Source: Desulfobulbus rhabdoformis (GTDB lineage: Bacteria > Desulfobacterota > Desulfobulbia > Desulfobulbales > Desulfobulbaceae). Taken from it: 50,779 bases of DNA. How positions within the stretch are numbered: position 1 is the stretch's first letter; each line of letters begins with the position of its first letter. This document shows positions 25,876-34,493 of the stretch, one piece after another. Below the pieces are notes generated by a model. The model saw nothing but the letters and a program-made list of their open reading frames with translations. It was not told where the DNA came from and did no database searches. The stretch spans positions 1 through 50,779 of the forward strand of contig NZ_JAFFQA010000038.1 of assembly GCF_016919065.1 (NCBI RefSeq), in the 5' to 3' direction. The translations under genes were made by a program, and so were the position numbers.

Positions 25876-27312
25876 ATGAACGCCAAAATCTCCATTCGTT
25901 TAAAGCTCTTTTTCAGCCATGCACTTGCTGTCCTTCTTGTTTCCGGCAGCATTGGCACCTACTTTTACACCAGCGCGGCCGATAGCCTGCTCACCGGTCT
26001 GCAGGAACGACTGCAATCAAGTGCTGCCTTAATCAGCCAGATGATTGATGCTAACAGTCTTCGTGACATAGCAACCGAAGCGGATACAGCAAAAACGCAG
26101 TATCTCAAGCCCCTGGAACAGCTCAGGCAGCTCAGAAGAATGAACCCTGATATCGCCTTTCTCTATGTGATGCGCCAACAGGGGGAAAAAGTCTTTTTTG
26201 TGATCGACTCGGATGAATCCGAGGAGCAGGCCATGCCCGGACAGGAGTACACCGCTGTGTTATCGAGCCTGCTCAAGGGATTTACCAGTGTCAGCGTGGA
26301 TAAAAAGATCAACACCGACCAATGGGGATCATTTCTCTCCGGGTATGCGCCACTGAAAAACGGACAAGGCGAATACCTGGTAGGCCTGGACATGCGAGCC
26401 GACAAAGTCAACAGTAAGTACAGAAGTTTAAGAATTTCTGGCATCTGTTCTCTATTGGCTTCCATAGCCCTGGCATTTCTCTTTTCCCGGTACCTGGCTT
26501 CACGTTTTACCGGGCCCATTGATCTGGCCATCACCCGGTGCACAGACATTGCCCGAGGCAAACTTGATGAGCAGATCTCTCTACGAACCAATGATGAGCT
26601 GGACCAGCTCCTCATTGCCTTTAACGAGATGTCGACTGCTCTGGCCCTCAGTGAACAGGTGAAGCAGGAGGCCTTCACGGCTCTGCAATACTCAAAGGAT
26701 GAGCTGGAGATACGGGTCCGCCAGCGCACTGAAGACCTCAATGAGGTCAATACCCGCATCAGCCACGAAATAGCCCAGCGTATCATCGCCCAGAATGCCC
26801 TGGAAGAGGCGGCAATGATAGACCCGCTCACCCGACTCTATAACCGCAGGGCCATGATGGAACGGTTGGAGCATGAAAGTGTACGCTGCCAACGTAATCA
26901 TATGCCTTTCACCCTGCTCTTTATCGACCTGGATCACTTCAAAGAGGTAAATGATCAGCTCGGCCATGATGCTGGCGATACCATCCTCATCGAAGCCGGA
27001 GTCCGCATGAAAAGCATGCTCCGCGGCCAGGATTCAGTGGCTCGTTGGGGGGGCGAGGAGTTTGTCATTCTGCTCCCTGAGACAGAGCTCTGCAGCGGAC
27101 TGCTGGTGGCAGAAAAAATTCGGGACCGTATCGGGGAAAGCTTATTTTATGCAGAAGGGACTGCAATGAAGGTGACCGCAAGCTTTGGCCTGGCGGAATA
27201 TGGAACAGATTCGGAGATAAAGACGGTGGTGACAGAGGCAGACGACGCCATGTTTTTGGCTAAAAACAAAGGCGGAAACCGCATCGAGCTGGCAGAGGGG
27301 AGAAGCTGTTAA
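25876..27312 (+). CDS. Membrane diguanylate cyclase (sensor-HAMP-GGDEF)
   Basis: 478 residues from ATG 25876. A membrane segment at about 10-30 (HALAVLLVSGSIGTYFY), a periplasmic sensor region of about 150 residues, a second membrane segment (about 192-212), a HAMP domain, a coiled coil and a GGDEF domain. The active site GGEEF (about 392-396) and I-site RGQD are intact. It senses a periplasmic signal and makes c-di-GMP. No ribosome site of note; an in-frame TTG at 25852 is an alternative start. A strong terminator follows. Confidence 0.87.
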   Translation: MNAKISIRLKLFFSHALAVLLVSGSIGTYFYTSAADSLLTGLQERLQSSAALISQMIDANSLRDIATEADTAKTQYLKPLEQLRQLRRMNPDIAFLYVMRQQGEKVFFVIDSDESEEQAMPGQEYTAVLSSLLKGFTSVSVDKKINTDQWGSFLSGYAPLKNGQGEYLVGLDMRADKVNSKYRSLRISGICSLLASIALAFLFSRYLASRFTGPIDLAITRCTDIARGKLDEQISLRTNDELDQLLIAFNEMSTALALSEQVKQEAFTALQYSKDELEIRVRQRTEDLNEVNTRISHEIAQRIIAQNALEEAAMIDPLTRLYNRRAMMERLEHESVRCQRNHMPFTLLFIDLDHFKEVNDQLGHDAGDTILIEAGVRMKSMLRGQDSVARWGGEEFVILLPETELCSGLLVAEKIRDRIGESLFYAEGTAMKVTASFGLAEYGTDSEIKTVVTEADDAMFLAKNKGGNRIELAEGRSC

Positions 27313-27339
27313 GCCTGGCGGCTTGAAGGGTAAAAAAAA

Positions 27340-27370
27340 CCGCACTCAAAAAAATTTGAGTGCGGTGCGG
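27340..27370. terminator. Bidirectional Rho-independent terminator
   Basis: Perfect 11-bp stem CCGCACTCAAA (27340-27350) / TTTGAGTGCGG (27355-27365), preceded by an A-run and followed by GCGGTTTTC. It sits between the convergent diguanylate cyclase and nitroreductase genes. Confidence 0.85.
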
Positions 27371-27373
27371 TTT

Positions 27374-27910
27374 TCAGTCCTTTTTCTGGCCAAACTGTTC
27401 ATAGCTGACCTGCGCGGTTAAAAGCGAGGTGGTGGGATGCCCCTCTTTACGCCCCTCGGGGTAACCGATTCCCACCATGGCAAGCACTTCTACGCCCTCG
27501 GGTAAACGAAGAAGCGAGCGCATATAGTCCTGCGATGAGGTTCCATCTTCACGGTCACGCAGGCGCAACTGTACCCAGCAGCTTCCCAGGCCAAGATCTG
27601 CCGCCTCCAGATGAACAAGCAGCGTGGCAATAGAGGCATCTTCAATCCAGACATCACTTTTACTGGTATCAGCACACACCACAATCACCAGCGGTGCCCC
27701 GGCCAGAAAGGTAGCCCCGTGGCTTTTGGCTTTGGAAAGTGCCTCAATTCGCTCTGCCTCCCTGACCACCACGAACTCCCAGGGATTGAATCCTTTGGAT
27801 GAGGGAGAACGCAGGGCCGCCTCCAGAAGGAGATCCAGCTTTTCCTGCTCAATGGGTTGATCTGTAAAACGACGAATACTTCTTCTGCTGCGTAACAAAT
27901 CAATCAACAT
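27374..27910 (-). CDS. Nitroreductase family flavoprotein
   Basis: 178 residues. Starts with the family's RSRRSIRRF FMN-phosphate-binding segment, then LEAALRSPSSKGFNPWEFVVV, and has the later GLGSCW segment of the FMN site. These enzymes use FMN and NAD(P)H to reduce nitro compounds, quinones or flavins in the cytoplasm. It resembles short single-domain members. GAGGA lies before the ATG. Confidence 0.9.
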   Translation of the reverse strand: MLIDLLRSRRSIRRFTDQPIEQEKLDLLLEAALRSPSSKGFNPWEFVVVREAERIEALSKAKSHGATFLAGAPLVIVVCADTSKSDVWIEDASIATLLVHLEAADLGLGSCWVQLRLRDREDGTSSQDYMRSLLRLPEGVEVLAMVGIGYPEGRKEGHPTTSLLTAQVSYEQFGQKKD

Positions 27911-27985
27911 GACGTTTCCTCATGGTCTTTTGGTTGTGCGCACAGCCTCTTCCGCTGCGACCGCCCTTGGAAGTGCAAGCTGAGG

Positions 27986-28690
27986 TTATGCCAGTGCCTG
28001 GCCTATCTCCCGTTGAATTGCGCTGATACAGGCCTCGGGATCTTTGGCGTCGCGGATGGGGCGACCTATTACCAGGTAATCCGAGCCATCGGCAATGGCC
28101 CGTCCTGGCGTGGCGACTCGCTGTTGATCGTTGAGATCAGCACCTGCCGGTCGAATTCCCGGGGTCACCATAACAAATTCCTGGCCCAGTTGCTGGCGCA
28201 GCAATGGTGCCTCCATGGCGGAACAGACAATGCCATGGCAGCCGACGCTGAGCACAGTGCGTGCGCGTTGCAGCACCAGATCTTCGACGGTTCCCTGGTA
28301 TTGCAACTCGCTGACCTGTTCTTTGCCAAAACTGGTCAAAACAGTGACCGCGAGAATCTGGATGCCGGTATCCGCTTCCAGGGCCGCCTCCACCACCGGG
28401 CTGTAGCCATGGACAGTGGTCAGAGAAATCCCACGATCGGCAAACTGCTCAACCGCCAGTTTCACAGTCGCCGGGATATCATAGAGCTTGAGATCAAGCA
28501 TGACCTTACAGCCCTTGCGGACAATGTGCTCCACCACACTCCAGCCACCGGAGAAAAAGAGCTGCATCCCCACTTTAAAAAAACGAACATGGTCAGATAA
28601 ACGATCGACCAAGGCTATAGCTTTGCGGGGGTCGGCCACGTCCAGAGCAAAGATTATGCGTTCTTCCAGGGGAATATCGGTCACGTTCAT
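27986..28690 (-). CDS. pyrF: Orotidine-5'-phosphate decarboxylase
   Basis: 234 residues from ATG 28690. It has the TIM-barrel and the catalytic DLKLYDIPATV box (Asp-x-Lys-x-x-Asp), the substrate Asp near the N-terminus (ALDVAD), and the phosphate site VTPGIRPAG and VIGRPI. It converts OMP to UMP in pyrimidine synthesis. The start overlaps the stop of the upstream 110-residue gene (ATGA), so translation is probably coupled. Confidence 0.95.
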   Translation of the reverse strand: MNVTDIPLEERIIFALDVADPRKAIALVDRLSDHVRFFKVGMQLFFSGGWSVVEHIVRKGCKVMLDLKLYDIPATVKLAVEQFADRGISLTTVHGYSPVVEAALEADTGIQILAVTVLTSFGKEQVSELQYQGTVEDLVLQRARTVLSVGCHGIVCSAMEAPLLRQQLGQEFVMVTPGIRPAGADLNDQQRVATPGRAIADGSDYLVIGRPIRDAKDPEACISAIQREIGQALA

Positions 28691-29019
28691 GCGCTGATCA
28701 TCTCCTCTTTGAGCATACGGTCGGCAAAATCGAGCACAAACTGACGTTGGGCAGCAGTGGCCTGGGCGATACAAGTGCAATGCATATTGCTGCCGCTACG
28801 CACCAACAGCTCAAAGCGAATGGCGCTTTCTTCCAGCACCACGGTGCAGTAAAAAGGTGCACAGTCACCATGGCCAATCTGCTCCGGGCCGATCAGGTCG
28901 GGGGGAATTTCAAGAAAATACACCCCCTCCAGTCCGCCGGGTTTCAGGGTCCGTTTCAGGTAACTATCCAGGGAATCGCGTTCGAGAAACGAGATCTCGT
29001 CAATCATGTACTGTCGCAT
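28687..29019 (-). CDS. Conserved-looking hypothetical protein coupled to pyrF
   Basis: 110 residues, start ATG 29019 with AGGAA nine bases upstream. Mixed alpha/beta, with a compact core (GVYFLEIPPDLIG, FYCTVVLEESAIRFELLVRS) and a Cys pair in HCTCIAQ. No membrane segment. Its stop overlaps pyrF by four bases (ATGA). I do not know the family; the coupling suggests a related or co-regulated task. Confidence 0.75.
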   Translation of the reverse strand: MRQYMIDEISFLERDSLDSYLKRTLKPGGLEGVYFLEIPPDLIGPEQIGHGDCAPFYCTVVLEESAIRFELLVRSGSNMHCTCIAQATAAQRQFVLDFADRMLKEEMISA

Positions 29020-29089
29020 ACTTTGCTTCCTTTACTGCCTTTTTGTGTAGAGTGTCGCCTGAGCACTAAAAATTACGTGCACCAGCTTC

Positions 29090-30409
29090 TTACAGGTACT
29101 CAGCCGCCAGCGAGGCCAGATGGCTGCGTTCGGAACGGGTCAGGGTAATGTGCCCACAGGTCTCATGCCCTTTGAGTCTCTCCACGGTGTAACTCAGCCC
29201 GTTGCTGCTGGCGTCGAGATAGGGGTTATCAATCTGCTCGGGGTCTCCGGTAAGGATCATCTTGGTGCCCTCTCCGGCACGACTGATGATGGTTTTCACC
29301 TCGTGCGGAGTCAGATTCTGGGCCTCATCGATAATCACATACTGACGCGAAATAGAACGCCCACGGATATAGGTCAGGGCCTCAAGCTCAATGCGGTCTT
29401 CTCGCAGGAGTCGCTTGATGCCGAGTTCGGCCGCGGCATCCTGTTTGCCGCCGTTGGTCAGCCCCATGAGATAGCTCAGATTATCAAAGATGGGCTGCAT
29501 CCACAGCTTCATTTTTTCATCCTTGCTCCCAGGAAGATAGCCAATATCCTTGCCCAGGGGAATCACCGGTCTGGAAACCAGCATTTTTTCGTACTTGTCC
29601 GCCTTGATCGAGTTCGCCATACCGGCAGCCAGAGCGAGCAGAGTCTTGCCGGTACCGGCCTGCCCCACAAGCGTCACAAGAGCCACCTCCGGGTCCATGA
29701 GCAACTCCAGGGCAACCCGCTGTTCCATGGAACGCGGACGAAGATTGAAGGCGCTGTCAAACACCGGGTTCAGGGGTCTGAGCAGGTTGCCCGCCTTGCT
29801 TGCACGGCCAATGGCGGTATGCTTTTCATTTTGAGCGTCCACCAACAAGACAAACTCATTGGGAAGGAATTCTTCATCCGCAAGCTCAAGCTCCTTTCCC
29901 TTGTAGAGATGGTCGATCTTCGATGCGCTGACCTTTATCTGGCGCCAACCGGTATAGAGCTGGTCAAAATCCGCCTTTTCCTGCTCAAAATCCATCACCG
30001 CAACGCCCAGTGCGTCGGCTTTAAGTCGGGCATTGATATCTTTTGAAACAAAAATAACCCGCCTGCCCTCTTTATGGAGCCGGTAGGCGGTGGCGATAAT
30101 TCGATTATCCGGGATATTCAGGTCGATGCAGGTGCCGCAGTCGTCCTCCTTTTCCATGGTGATCCAGACCTTCCCGCCGTCTTCGGTGGGGACGCCTTTT
30201 CCCAGACTCCCCTGACCACGAAGTTGATCCAGGGTACGAATAACCTGGCGGGCATTGCGCCCGAGCTCGTCGTTGTTCTTTTTAAACTTGTCGAGCTCCT
30301 CAATCACCGTCATCGGCAGGACAACCGTATTATCGGCAAAACAGGTGATCGCCGCGTTACTATGCAGCAACACATTGGTATCAAGAACAAAATGTTTATC
30401 AGCGGACAT
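29090..30409 (-). CDS. PIN-PhoH family ATPase/RNase (PhoH2 type)
   Basis: 439 residues. N-terminal PIN domain (VLDTNVLLHSN, Asp cluster) covers about 1-150 and a PhoH ATPase covers about 240-439, with Walker A GQAGTGKT and Walker B VIIDEAQN. PIN-PhoH proteins are RNA helicase-nuclease enzymes, sometimes tied to toxin-antitoxin systems or RNA decay. GCAGGAG precedes the ATG. Confidence 0.93.
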   Translation of the reverse strand: MSADKHFVLDTNVLLHSNAAITCFADNTVVLPMTVIEELDKFKKNNDELGRNARQVIRTLDQLRGQGSLGKGVPTEDGGKVWITMEKEDDCGTCIDLNIPDNRIIATAYRLHKEGRRVIFVSKDINARLKADALGVAVMDFEQEKADFDQLYTGWRQIKVSASKIDHLYKGKELELADEEFLPNEFVLLVDAQNEKHTAIGRASKAGNLLRPLNPVFDSAFNLRPRSMEQRVALELLMDPEVALVTLVGQAGTGKTLLALAAGMANSIKADKYEKMLVSRPVIPLGKDIGYLPGSKDEKMKLWMQPIFDNLSYLMGLTNGGKQDAAAELGIKRLLREDRIELEALTYIRGRSISRQYVIIDEAQNLTPHEVKTIISRAGEGTKMILTGDPEQIDNPYLDASSNGLSYTVERLKGHETCGHITLTRSERSHLASLAAEYL

Positions 30410-30527
30410 GCAACTCCTGCTGGCTGGGGTGGGTAATCATTCAATCGATGCAACCAGGCAAGCCGGTCCCCCTTTGACTCGGCACGCCAGATCAGGGCCT
30501 ATTCTCCTCTCGAGCCCCTCACGCCTT

Positions 30528-31634
30528 TTACAAATCCAGACTCGTCGTATCCGTGTTGATGACCTCTGCACCGTCCTCTTGCACTATCACCATGTTCTCC
30601 AGGCGAATACCGCCCCAATCAGCAAGGTATAATCCCGGTTCAACCGTGACCACCATACCGGTCTCCAGCGTATTGGTCCCACGGGGAGAGAGCCGGGGAT
30701 CTTCATGGACCGCAATGCCCACTCCATGCCCAAGCCCGTGCCCAAAGGCATCGCCGTAGCCAGCATCGTTGAGCACCTGACGGGCCGCCCGGTCCACCTC
30801 CACACCGGTGACACCGGCGCGGATGGCACCAATCCCGGCAAGCATGGCCTGGCGCACCACCCGGTGACGTTCAATAAATGTCTGATCAGGCTTGCCCGCC
30901 ACAAAGGTGCGGGTCATATCCGAGCAGTAGCCATTAAGAATAAGCCCCATATCGATCAGCACCAGATCGCCTGGCTCCAGGACCCGATCCGTGGGTACGG
31001 CATGGGGTTTGGCCGCGTTGGTACCAAAGGCGACAATGGTCTCAAAGCTTGGTCCCTCAGCCCCCATCTCCCCCATGGTCAGCTCGAGGGCAAGGGCAAT
31101 CTCCCGCTCGGTCATGCCAGGCTCAATGGTCTGGTAGACCGCCTGAAAGACCTTTTCATTCAGCGCCTGGGAGCGCCTGAGCAACTCCAATTCCTGTGGA
31201 TCTTTAATTGCTCTAAACTGCTCAATCAGGTTGGATGTGGCCTTGAGCGTCAGTTCTCGGCTGGCTGCCATTTTCTCCAGTTTCTGAAAGGTCGAGTAGA
31301 GAAAATACTCGCTTTCAAAGGCCAGGGTCTGAACCTCCAGAGAATGGCAAAGGGTTTCCACCGCCTGCAACATCCCTTTGGTGTAGGTCTCCACCGTATA
31401 GAGCGGGGCCTCTGCTTCCGCCTGGAGGGTAAAGCGGGAATCAGTGAGAAGAATGGGGTTGCCCGATGCCGGTATCAGGAGATAGCCTGCGGTTTCCTGA
31501 ATACCGTGATCGGGTGCGGTATACCCACTTAAGTAACGGCGATTATCCGGCTGCGAGACAAGCAATCCATCGATTTTTTGTTGTCGCAGACTCTTTTGGA
31601 GTCGCTCTATTCTCTCCTGTTGGGGGGCATACAT
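30528..31634 (-). CDS. M24 family Xaa-Pro peptidase
   Basis: 368 residues: N-terminal creatinase-like domain (about 1-125), then the pita-bread catalytic domain. Metal ligands are visible: Asp in VLIDMG, Asp in SDMTRTF, His in HGLGHGVG, Glu in VTVEPGLY and Glu in IRLENMV. Cleaves peptides after Xaa-Pro, using two metal ions. It starts 2 bases after the upstream gene stop, so the two form an operon. Confidence 0.92.
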   Translation of the reverse strand: MYAPQQERIERLQKSLRQQKIDGLLVSQPDNRRYLSGYTAPDHGIQETAGYLLIPASGNPILLTDSRFTLQAEAEAPLYTVETYTKGMLQAVETLCHSLEVQTLAFESEYFLYSTFQKLEKMAASRELTLKATSNLIEQFRAIKDPQELELLRRSQALNEKVFQAVYQTIEPGMTEREIALALELTMGEMGAEGPSFETIVAFGTNAAKPHAVPTDRVLEPGDLVLIDMGLILNGYCSDMTRTFVAGKPDQTFIERHRVVRQAMLAGIGAIRAGVTGVEVDRAARQVLNDAGYGDAFGHGLGHGVGIAVHEDPRLSPRGTNTLETGMVVTVEPGLYLADWGGIRLENMVIVQEDGAEVINTDTTSLDL

Positions 31635-31636
31635 AA

Positions 31637-32224
31637 TCAGATCCCAAACCAGGCGGAAAGCTGCGCTTTGAACTGCTGCAGGGCCTGACCGTACTGTCCA
31701 TCAAGATCGGCTTCGAGCTTGGTCCACTGCTCCTTGAATTGCGGCTCAGTGGTGGGATCAAAGTCAATACTGTCGGGTTGCATGCCTTTGCTCATCATCA
31801 CCTGCTCAATCTGCATCCGCACCTGCTGCGCGAGCTGATCACGTAACTGCTGACGATGCTGACCATACTGCAAGGCAATAGTCTGCAACTCCTGACAGAG
31901 CGCCCCCACATCCGGCGTGGCAGCGTTGAGCTCAACAATACCGGCAATAGCCCGCTGCAACCGCTCTATTCCTTCTTCGTCGCGGGGCAAGAAGAGATTA
32001 CGGACAAGCGATCGCAACATGCCCTTGGCAATAACCTCGTGATCCGCTGCGGGAAATTCGCCAAGAATCTCCCCCAAGGAGGGTTTGCTGCCGTTTAAAA
32101 AATCGACCGTGCTCTGCATGCCCTTCTTGGTATTCTCTTCCTGACGCATTTCCTCTGGCGTGGCCATGCCCATACGGGCGGCGCGCTCCATAACCAGGTC
32201 CATGGTCGATTTTATTTCAGCCAT
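31637..32224 (-). CDS. Hypothetical helical protein upstream of the M24 peptidase
   Basis: 195 residues from ATG 32224 (AAGGAGAG before it). Rich in Gln, Glu and Met, and probably helical throughout (LQTIALQYGQHRQQLRDQL region). It ends in LSAWFGI. No signal or membrane segment. I do not recognise a family. It is co-transcribed with the peptidase (2-base gap). Confidence 0.8.
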   Translation of the reverse strand: MAEIKSTMDLVMERAARMGMATPEEMRQEENTKKGMQSTVDFLNGSKPSLGEILGEFPAADHEVIAKGMLRSLVRNLFLPRDEEGIERLQRAIAGIVELNAATPDVGALCQELQTIALQYGQHRQQLRDQLAQQVRMQIEQVMMSKGMQPDSIDFDPTTEPQFKEQWTKLEADLDGQYGQALQQFKAQLSAWFGI

Positions 32225-32394
32225 TGTCGAACTCTCCTTCTCGCTCAATAACAGCGGATGGCAGGCTTTAAGGGAATATGCCTGGGCCGACCGTCCCTGC
32301 ATTGAAGGGCAGTGTTTGGGGGGATTCAGATGTACATTGCACTCCACGCAAGACCAGCCTTGCGGGGAGGTATACCTTTGTCGATTTTCTTTAT

Positions 32395-32610
32395 CCTGAA
32401 TCCGTGAGCATTCATCAGTGCGCCAGTTTCGTTGTTTGTGACATGCCGATTAAAGTAAACTTTATCGGTATGTTGCAGGCAATAAAGGTGGCGTGCTAAT
32501 GGATGTCCCAAAGGGCGGTGGGTGCAACTGAACAATACATGAATTTGAAAATACGTCGTCTTATTAAAAAGATGCGTTGTTTAGTAACCACCCGCCGTCA
32601 CGGATTCGGG
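32395..32610. repeat. MITE-like element, long form (copy B)
   Basis: 216 bp with ends CCTGAATCCGTGA / TCACGGATTCGGG. TTTAT occurs directly on both sides (32390-32394, 32611-32615), a 5-bp target duplication. The middle hairpin and the long right-half stem are the same as in the copy at 24047. It sits between convergently placed operons. Confidence 0.85.
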
Positions 32611-32697
32611 TTTATCTGCAACAGCCGGTATTTGGTTCCGGCCTCAGATGTTAGGATTGTGTTTGTAAGTGGGGATTATAAACACTGATCGGGTAAA

Positions 32698-34062
32698 CTA
32701 CAAGCGGCCTGCAGCGGTGAGACGTGCTGCAAAAAAACCATCCAGACCATCAGCGGGGTTTGGCCGTAAAAATCCGTGTCCATCGATGAGACGATGTGCA
32801 TTCTCCGGGAGAAAGGTTCGGGCGTCTTCCATGGTGAATGCGGGCAACTGATCAAGAAACTGCTCAATCACTCGATGATTTTCCTCTGGCTCCAAAGAGC
32901 AGGTCGCATAGACAAGCACGCCACCGGGCTTCAAGAGCTTTGCAGCCGTGGCCAGCAACCCAAGTTGCAACACCTGATACTGGATAAAATCTTCAGGGGT
33001 ACGGTTCCAGCGAATATCGGGTTGCCGACGAATAACGCCGGTTCCCGAACAGGGGGCATCAATGAGAATGGCGTCGAAAGCTCTGGGCCGAGTGGCAGCA
33101 AAATTCTCTAAATTCGAGCGCACCGCGATAACAGCCTTCTGGTGCCCCAAACGAAGAATATTTTCCCGCAAAAGTCGGTAACGGCGGCTATCCGGCTCCA
33201 CAGCTGTTACGGATCCACCGAGGGGTAACATCTCCGCCAGGTGCGAGGTTTTCCCGCCAAGGCCTGCACAGCCATCGAGCACACGTGCTCCCTCAGGCAG
33301 GTCCCCAACCAATAGCGAGGCCAATTGGGCCGCCTCATCCTGCACCTGAAATCGCCCTTCGGCCATGCCGGGCAAGGAGACGACTGAGCCAGGATACTCT
33401 TTGACAATGAGCGCCTGGGGGCTGAAAAATCCGTTTTCAACCTTGATCCCTGTTTTTTCCATCAGCTCTTTGAGTGCCTGACGGCTTCCCTTACGCCGGT
33501 TGACCCGCAAACTCAAGAGAGGTTCATGGTTGTTGGCAGCACAGATCGCGCGCACCTTTTCCATGCCCAACTCTTTTTGCCAGCGGCTTATCATCCAGGC
33601 TGGATGATTGAGCACAGGCGGGTCTGCTTCGGCTAATTGCTGGGCCGAAGGCAAGGAACTTCGTTTTCTGGCAACATTGCGCAAAACTCCATTGACAAAA
33701 CCAATGAGCCAGGATGGCTGTTTGGAGCTTTTCAGGGCATTGACCGTGGTGTTGACTGCCGCAGATTCGGGAATGCGACTCAGAAAAAGTAGCTGGTAGA
33801 CGCCAATGCGCAGAACCATCAGGGTGCGCGGTTTCATCTTACGTAGCGGATGTTTGGAGAAACGGCGGATGATCTGATCTAGATATTCCTTTTGCCGCAA
33901 GACACCGTACACTAAGGTCTTCACCAAAGCTCGATCAATGTCAGCCACCTGTTCAATGGCATCATGAAACAAAAGATCGACGGAGTTGTGGGTTGATGCC
34001 CAGAGGCAGAGCATGTCAACCGCGGCAGCACGCGGAGAAACCGAGGGGGAGGATGTGGCCAT
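32698..34062 (-). CDS. rsmB: 16S rRNA (cytosine967-C5)-methyltransferase
   Basis: 454 residues from ATG 34062. N-terminal NusB-like RNA-binding domain (about 1-135), then a SAM-dependent m5C methyltransferase. Motif IV DAPCSGTGVIRR has the Cys used for product release, and motif VI YATCSLEPEEN has the catalytic Cys. It methylates C967 of 16S rRNA. An upstream in-frame ATG at 34116 would add 18 residues that do not fit the family. Confidence 0.93.
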   Translation of the reverse strand: MATSSPSVSPRAAAVDMLCLWASTHNSVDLLFHDAIEQVADIDRALVKTLVYGVLRQKEYLDQIIRRFSKHPLRKMKPRTLMVLRIGVYQLLFLSRIPESAAVNTTVNALKSSKQPSWLIGFVNGVLRNVARKRSSLPSAQQLAEADPPVLNHPAWMISRWQKELGMEKVRAICAANNHEPLLSLRVNRRKGSRQALKELMEKTGIKVENGFFSPQALIVKEYPGSVVSLPGMAEGRFQVQDEAAQLASLLVGDLPEGARVLDGCAGLGGKTSHLAEMLPLGGSVTAVEPDSRRYRLLRENILRLGHQKAVIAVRSNLENFAATRPRAFDAILIDAPCSGTGVIRRQPDIRWNRTPEDFIQYQVLQLGLLATAAKLLKPGGVLVYATCSLEPEENHRVIEQFLDQLPAFTMEDARTFLPENAHRLIDGHGFLRPNPADGLDGFFAARLTAAGRL

Positions 34063-34493
34063 GAATAAACAACCGGAAAAAAGAAAAGGGCAGCGCCGCA
34101 TACTGTTGGGGCGCATAAATGCTTACGGGTTCAGCAACGTGGCAGCACTCTGCCATGAACAGAGTGAAATGCAATGTTTTTTGTGCTGCATATAGAATTA
34201 CAGGAAACAAAATCTTTCTCCCGCCTGCCCCATGTTCAGCCTTAATGGGGCGAGGGCATTGCCGTTATTACGTTTTCCTACTTTGCTCTTCTTTCGGTTT
34301 GGCTCTATAATTCTGTAAGTAATGTTATCTTTTTTGATTTCCAGCCACCGGCTACACAGAGAATATTGCCACCCTTTGTGGGGAGCGGCTGGTATCCTGA
34401 AGAGTAGTCTGTCATGACAGAAAGGGGTTCTGAGACGAATAACCAGAAAAGCAGTTCAGAGTACGCTGTGCCTGGCGGAACTTTTTGCAAGGA
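34063..34493. other. Intergenic region of 431 bases between divergent genes
   Basis: No gene is supported. It should carry the rsmB and histidine-kinase promoters. The 12-bp perfect palindrome CTGTCATGACAG lies around 34410 and could be an operator. A 7-bp stem GCCCCAT/ATGGGGC occurs near 34227-34252. Confidence 0.4.

Noticed and set aside
34305..34493. c-di-GMP or other riboswitch before the hybrid kinase
   Set aside because: None of the conserved core sequences of known classes is visible; only a 12-bp palindrome was found.
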